DNA of 64,000 nucleotides from assembly GCA_030427085.1 (NCBI GenBank), contig JAUHXH010000002.1:1116001-1180000 (forward strand), given 5' to 3'. Both the position numbers and the translations under genes were made by a program. Below the pieces are notes generated by a model that saw only the letters and a list, made by a program, of their open reading frames with translations, made no database searches and was not told where the DNA came from. How positions within the stretch are numbered: the first letter of the stretch is position 1; the number at the start of each line of letters is the position of its first letter. Shown piece by piece: positions 63,201-64,000 of the stretch. The DNA comes from Gammaproteobacteria bacterium. Its GTDB lineage: Bacteria; Pseudomonadota; Gammaproteobacteria; Pseudomonadales; Halieaceae.

Positions 63201-64000
63201 CATCTATGTGCCCTTCTCGATAGCGCGTTTTGAGTTGTTACGACAGCCCTCAGGGTCGCGGCTGTGGTGTTATGCCCGCATGCTCCCCGAATCCAATGAT
63301 CTCAGCGCCATCGGTGATCTGTTGCTGGCGGAAGATGACGGCACTGTGATCGCACGTATTGATGCCTTTGAATGCCGGCGCCTGCCCCAGGAAACCCTGC
63401 TGCGTCACCTCTACGCCGATACCTCAGATTGGTTGTATGAACTACGCTGGCAGTCGCAAGCACCGCTGGCGCCGCCTGCGGCCAGTGTCCGGCAGGACAA
63501 CTGGTTGATCCTGGACGATGGGCAGGGCACTGGCGAGGCAGTGGCTGCGCAACTGGAACAGTTGGGACATACAGCGATACTGGCCCACCCCGGCGACGCC
63601 TTCGGGGTGGACGATACCGGGGATTATCAACTGGACGCCACGGCACCTGAACAGTATCGGGAGCTGATCGCCGCTGCTGCGCGGAGCCTGCCGGGCGAAG
63701 TGTCGCTGCGTGGTGTGATCAATCTGTGGGGCTTGAACGACAAGACAGAAAGCTTTGTACCGGGGCTGGGCGCGCAGAGCGCCTTGCATCTGGCGCAAGC
63801 GCTGGTGACCACCGGTTGGAGCCAACCACCGCAATTGTGGCTGACGACGCTCGATGCGCGTGAGGCCGAGAGCGGCTCCTGTGCACCCGCGCAGGCCGCT
63901 GCCTGGGGTTTGTCGCGTGTGTTGGTGCAGGAGCACCCTGAGCTGGCGGTGCGCTGTGTGGATTTATCGGCAGACTCACTGGCACAAGCACCATCGGCGC
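57280..64000 (+). CDS. Hybrid NRPS-PKS megasynthase, serine-activating, incomplete at window end
   Basis: The frame stays open for 2240 codons to the window edge; GGAAACAGGAG precedes the ATG. Domain order: a C-terminal-half condensation-like remnant (1-about 235) lacking the HHxxxDG half; an adenylation domain (about 255-740, A3 motif from 404, YTSGSTGQPKG); a carrier domain with Ser799 in LGGHS. A ketosynthase follows with Cys1031, His1167 and His1207, then an acyltransferase with Ser1481 in GHSVGEY and His1581 in HAFH, the malonyl type. A dehydratase-like domain (from 1746) has His1778 but Ala for the motif Pro, and Glu1951 for the catalytic Asp. The start of a ketoreductase ends the window. 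The ten-residue A-domain code reads DVWHFSLVDK, the serine code known from EntF. Predicted action: load serine, then extend with one malonate. Confidence 0.95.
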   Translation, partial: MSGHPDQAELQALAGEIASWHEALALAVAAELPLDYPRDGVQSYMRDEVTLQLKPTESSQNASLSLLTALGVVASVYHRQEPVCLGVATGCEGVSVVVPVVLGFNPEMEFDDLQTHAAGALDAALQQVGSAALQGTLAAFTDPDPTRVPPFRILLVDQCSPQGLADSALYDIADVAQACDLVVYARAEEAALNLRCEYDIDRLEATTVSRFRAHLQGAWTAIAEDEKGQLADIHLTSTDELALLAQWNQTDRDYGAPVCLHALFEAQVARSPDATALSWEGGSLSYAQFNACANHLAWALHEKGIGPDQPVAVLLERGPEMVLALYAILKAGGAYVPIDPAYPDDRVAFMVSDTSANVVLTVAAHEDRVPGEAVAILLDAGRLAKTTEDPGVPSPGPSADSLAYIIYTSGSTGQPKGVMNNHRGIVNRLLWMQEQYGLTSADTVLQKTPFTFDVSVWEFFWPLICGARLAVAGPQAHRDTQRLAELIREFKVTTLHFVPSMLQLFLEEDSINSDNLQRVFCSGEALPHSLQERFFERLPAVALHNLYGPTEAAVDVSFWACQQGDDRQVVPIGAPVANTRLYVLDEAMRPQPIGVPGELYIGGVQVARGYLNRDELTAERFVADPFSDDAKARLYRTGDLVRMRPDGNLDFLGRLDFQVKMRGLRIELGEIEQQLLACDGVREAVVLLREDRPGDQRLVAYVTARDGTTLRVEDLGDHLASVLPEFMLPHPIVILPEFPLNTSGKVDRKSLPEPVSEVPQDMPSGQSDTEAAVAAVWCDLLGVSAVGLEQNFFDLGGHSILVARVRQRLNDELGGDLSMAEMFRHTTVAALARRLDGGRAQPASMGAVRRRRAAEVASDSIAVVGLACRLPGARDVNEFWHNLSNGVESVSFFSEEELIAEGIDEATVRDPEYVRARAVLDDADLFDAGFFGYSPREAEQIDPQQRIFLEVAWHALEDAGYALEEFPMPVGVYAGAGMNTYLVHNLHRRATESGAVGAFQVMIGNDKDFLPTRVSYKFNLKGPSINVQTACSTSLVAVHTACRALLEGECDMAIAGGVTVHIPQRTGYQYQDGMILSSDGHCRAFDAKASGTIFGSGASVVVLKPLSQAQADGDHIHAVIRGSAINNDGSQKIGYTAPSVEGQSAVIRAAQAEAGVDPRSIGYVETHGTATSLGDPIEIEALTEAFRAGTSERGFCGIGSVKTNIGHTDAAAGATGLIKAILCLKHGKRVPSLHYENPNPEIDFESSPFYVVTETADWPADDTPRRAGVSSFGIGGTNAHVIVEEAESVAEEDVADAPTCLLTLSARDETALQALAGQFSRALAASSDHTLNRICYSANSGRRRFEQGLSLVAPDAQAMAQALQDFAEQGRHASIVANTRVQSPRLALLMTGQGSQRIGMGAQLYETLPVFRDALNQCAEILTAYLDRPLLDVMHAGAQGDHGALLDDTRYTQPALFALEYSLACQWQHWGFQPDYLLGHSVGEYPAACLAGVFSLEDGLKLIAHRGRLMSALPRDGAMLAVMADQSLVAEKVAAHLDRVSIGAVNGPRNTVISGDAAVIANLKQQFDEAGIDSRQLNVSHAFHSPLMDAILDEFRSIAETVSYQPPRGGLISNVSGKLAGPEVASADYWCRHIREAVNFHAGMESLLAQGSNVVLECGPQPTLTGMARASLDSPDVQWVTGLSRDGDELSDLLLSLGQLANAGLAVDWSAVHGPSRRVPLPAYPFQRQRCWVEPEPVTTHPGGEHPLLGPRLALPLSPEARYTARFEFESPPYVKDHRIFGVLVVAGASHCSLLLQACTDLLDSDGCVLEELYFLQPFVLQEQDVGEAQVVIGAPEEGRRSLQLLSLQPGAEPSDSEHWKQHVRGQLQLADADQSTPKTLDIQAVRERCHSSMDHEPFYRDFWVQGDDAGPSFRWIETVWQGDDEAIAVTTLPNLPEDTKQYQLYPGIIEACFQVLRSCREFESQSLLAAGGYIYVPFSIARFELLRQPSGSRLWCYARMLPESNDLSAIGDLLLAEDDGTVIARIDAFECRRLPQETLLRHLYADTSDWLYELRWQSQAPLAPPAASVRQDNWLILDDGQGTGEAVAAQLEQLGHTAILAHPGDAFGVDDTGDYQLDATAPEQYRELIAAAARSLPGEVSLRGVINLWGLNDKTESFVPGLGAQSALHLAQALVTTGWSQPPQLWLTTLDAREAESGSCAPAQAAAWGLSRVLVQEHPELAVRCVDLSADSLAQAPSA

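Noticed and set aside
54470-64000. A saxitoxin-type cluster, because carbamoyltransferase and sulfotransferases occur in both
   Set aside because: The amidinotransferase and the SxtA-like PKS with methyltransferase are not present, and a serine NRPS module is not part of saxitoxin synthesis. Shared tailoring enzymes alone do not support it.

Overview
The window looks like chromosomal DNA of a free-living, aerobic, probably marine gammaproteobacterium. The evidence is a moderately GC-rich base composition, a TonB-dependent receptor, three SSS-type Na+/solute symporter modules, a CrbS/CrbR-type acetate switch, a SoxR regulon, a FisR-like sulfur regulator and a sigma-54/NtrC-type nitrate assimilation locus. 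The Halieaceae (OM60/NOR5) or a close relative would fit, but this is inference from gene content. I see no tRNA, rRNA, insertion sequence, prophage or CRISPR array.

Region 1 (1-14485) is a catabolic neighbourhood. It holds an SDR dehydrogenase and a class III aminotransferase, a TetR repressor divergent from an SSS symporter, a sulfotransferase, soxR with its own divergent target operon (VOC protein, FMN reductase), a TauE/SafE permease, a ThDP enzyme of the acetolactate-synthase family, a TonB receptor, an acyl-CoA synthetase-like enzyme and an alpha/beta hydrolase. The same palindrome, TTCAACANNTGTTGAA, lies inside the symporter promoter and is repeated in the TonB receptor promoter. The TetR protein therefore probably controls uptake across both membranes.

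Region 2 (14523-27484) is an acetate module: DnaQ-like exonuclease, cNMP/CBS/DUF294 protein, a small membrane protein, ActP-like symporter with its DUF4212 partner, DcaP-like porin, response regulator CrbR, sensor CrbS and acetyl-CoA synthetase. A shared 16-bp motif near TTCGACCAAAGTCTAG precedes three of these transcription units and is a candidate CrbR site.

Region 3 (27777-37264) has a HAD/PlsC fusion protein, a small charged secreted protein, an RND efflux pair, and an ECF sigma factor overlapping a TPR-bearing Ser/Thr kinase.

Region 4 (37313-43443) is a reactive-sulfur module. A FisR-like sigma-54 activator faces an operon encoding a persulfide dioxygenase-like protein, SulP transporter, OsmC protein, two YeeE/YedE half-transporters and, after a gap, Dps. 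A textbook -24/-12 promoter precedes the operon.

Region 5 (43551-54227) is nitrate assimilation. A fused DmsB-DmsC electron-transfer protein, a molybdopterin nitrate reductase, NirD and NirB run leftward; a NarK-type transporter and a fused PP2C phosphatase/kinase run rightward. The 415-bp divergent gap carries back-to-back sigma-54 promoters with an NtrC-like box between them.

Region 6 (54470 to the end) starts a biosynthetic gene cluster: a NodU-type carbamoyltransferase, a sulfotransferase, and a giant NRPS-PKS that runs off the window. Its adenylation domain carries the serine signature of EntF, and its acyltransferase has the malonyl-type HAFH motif.
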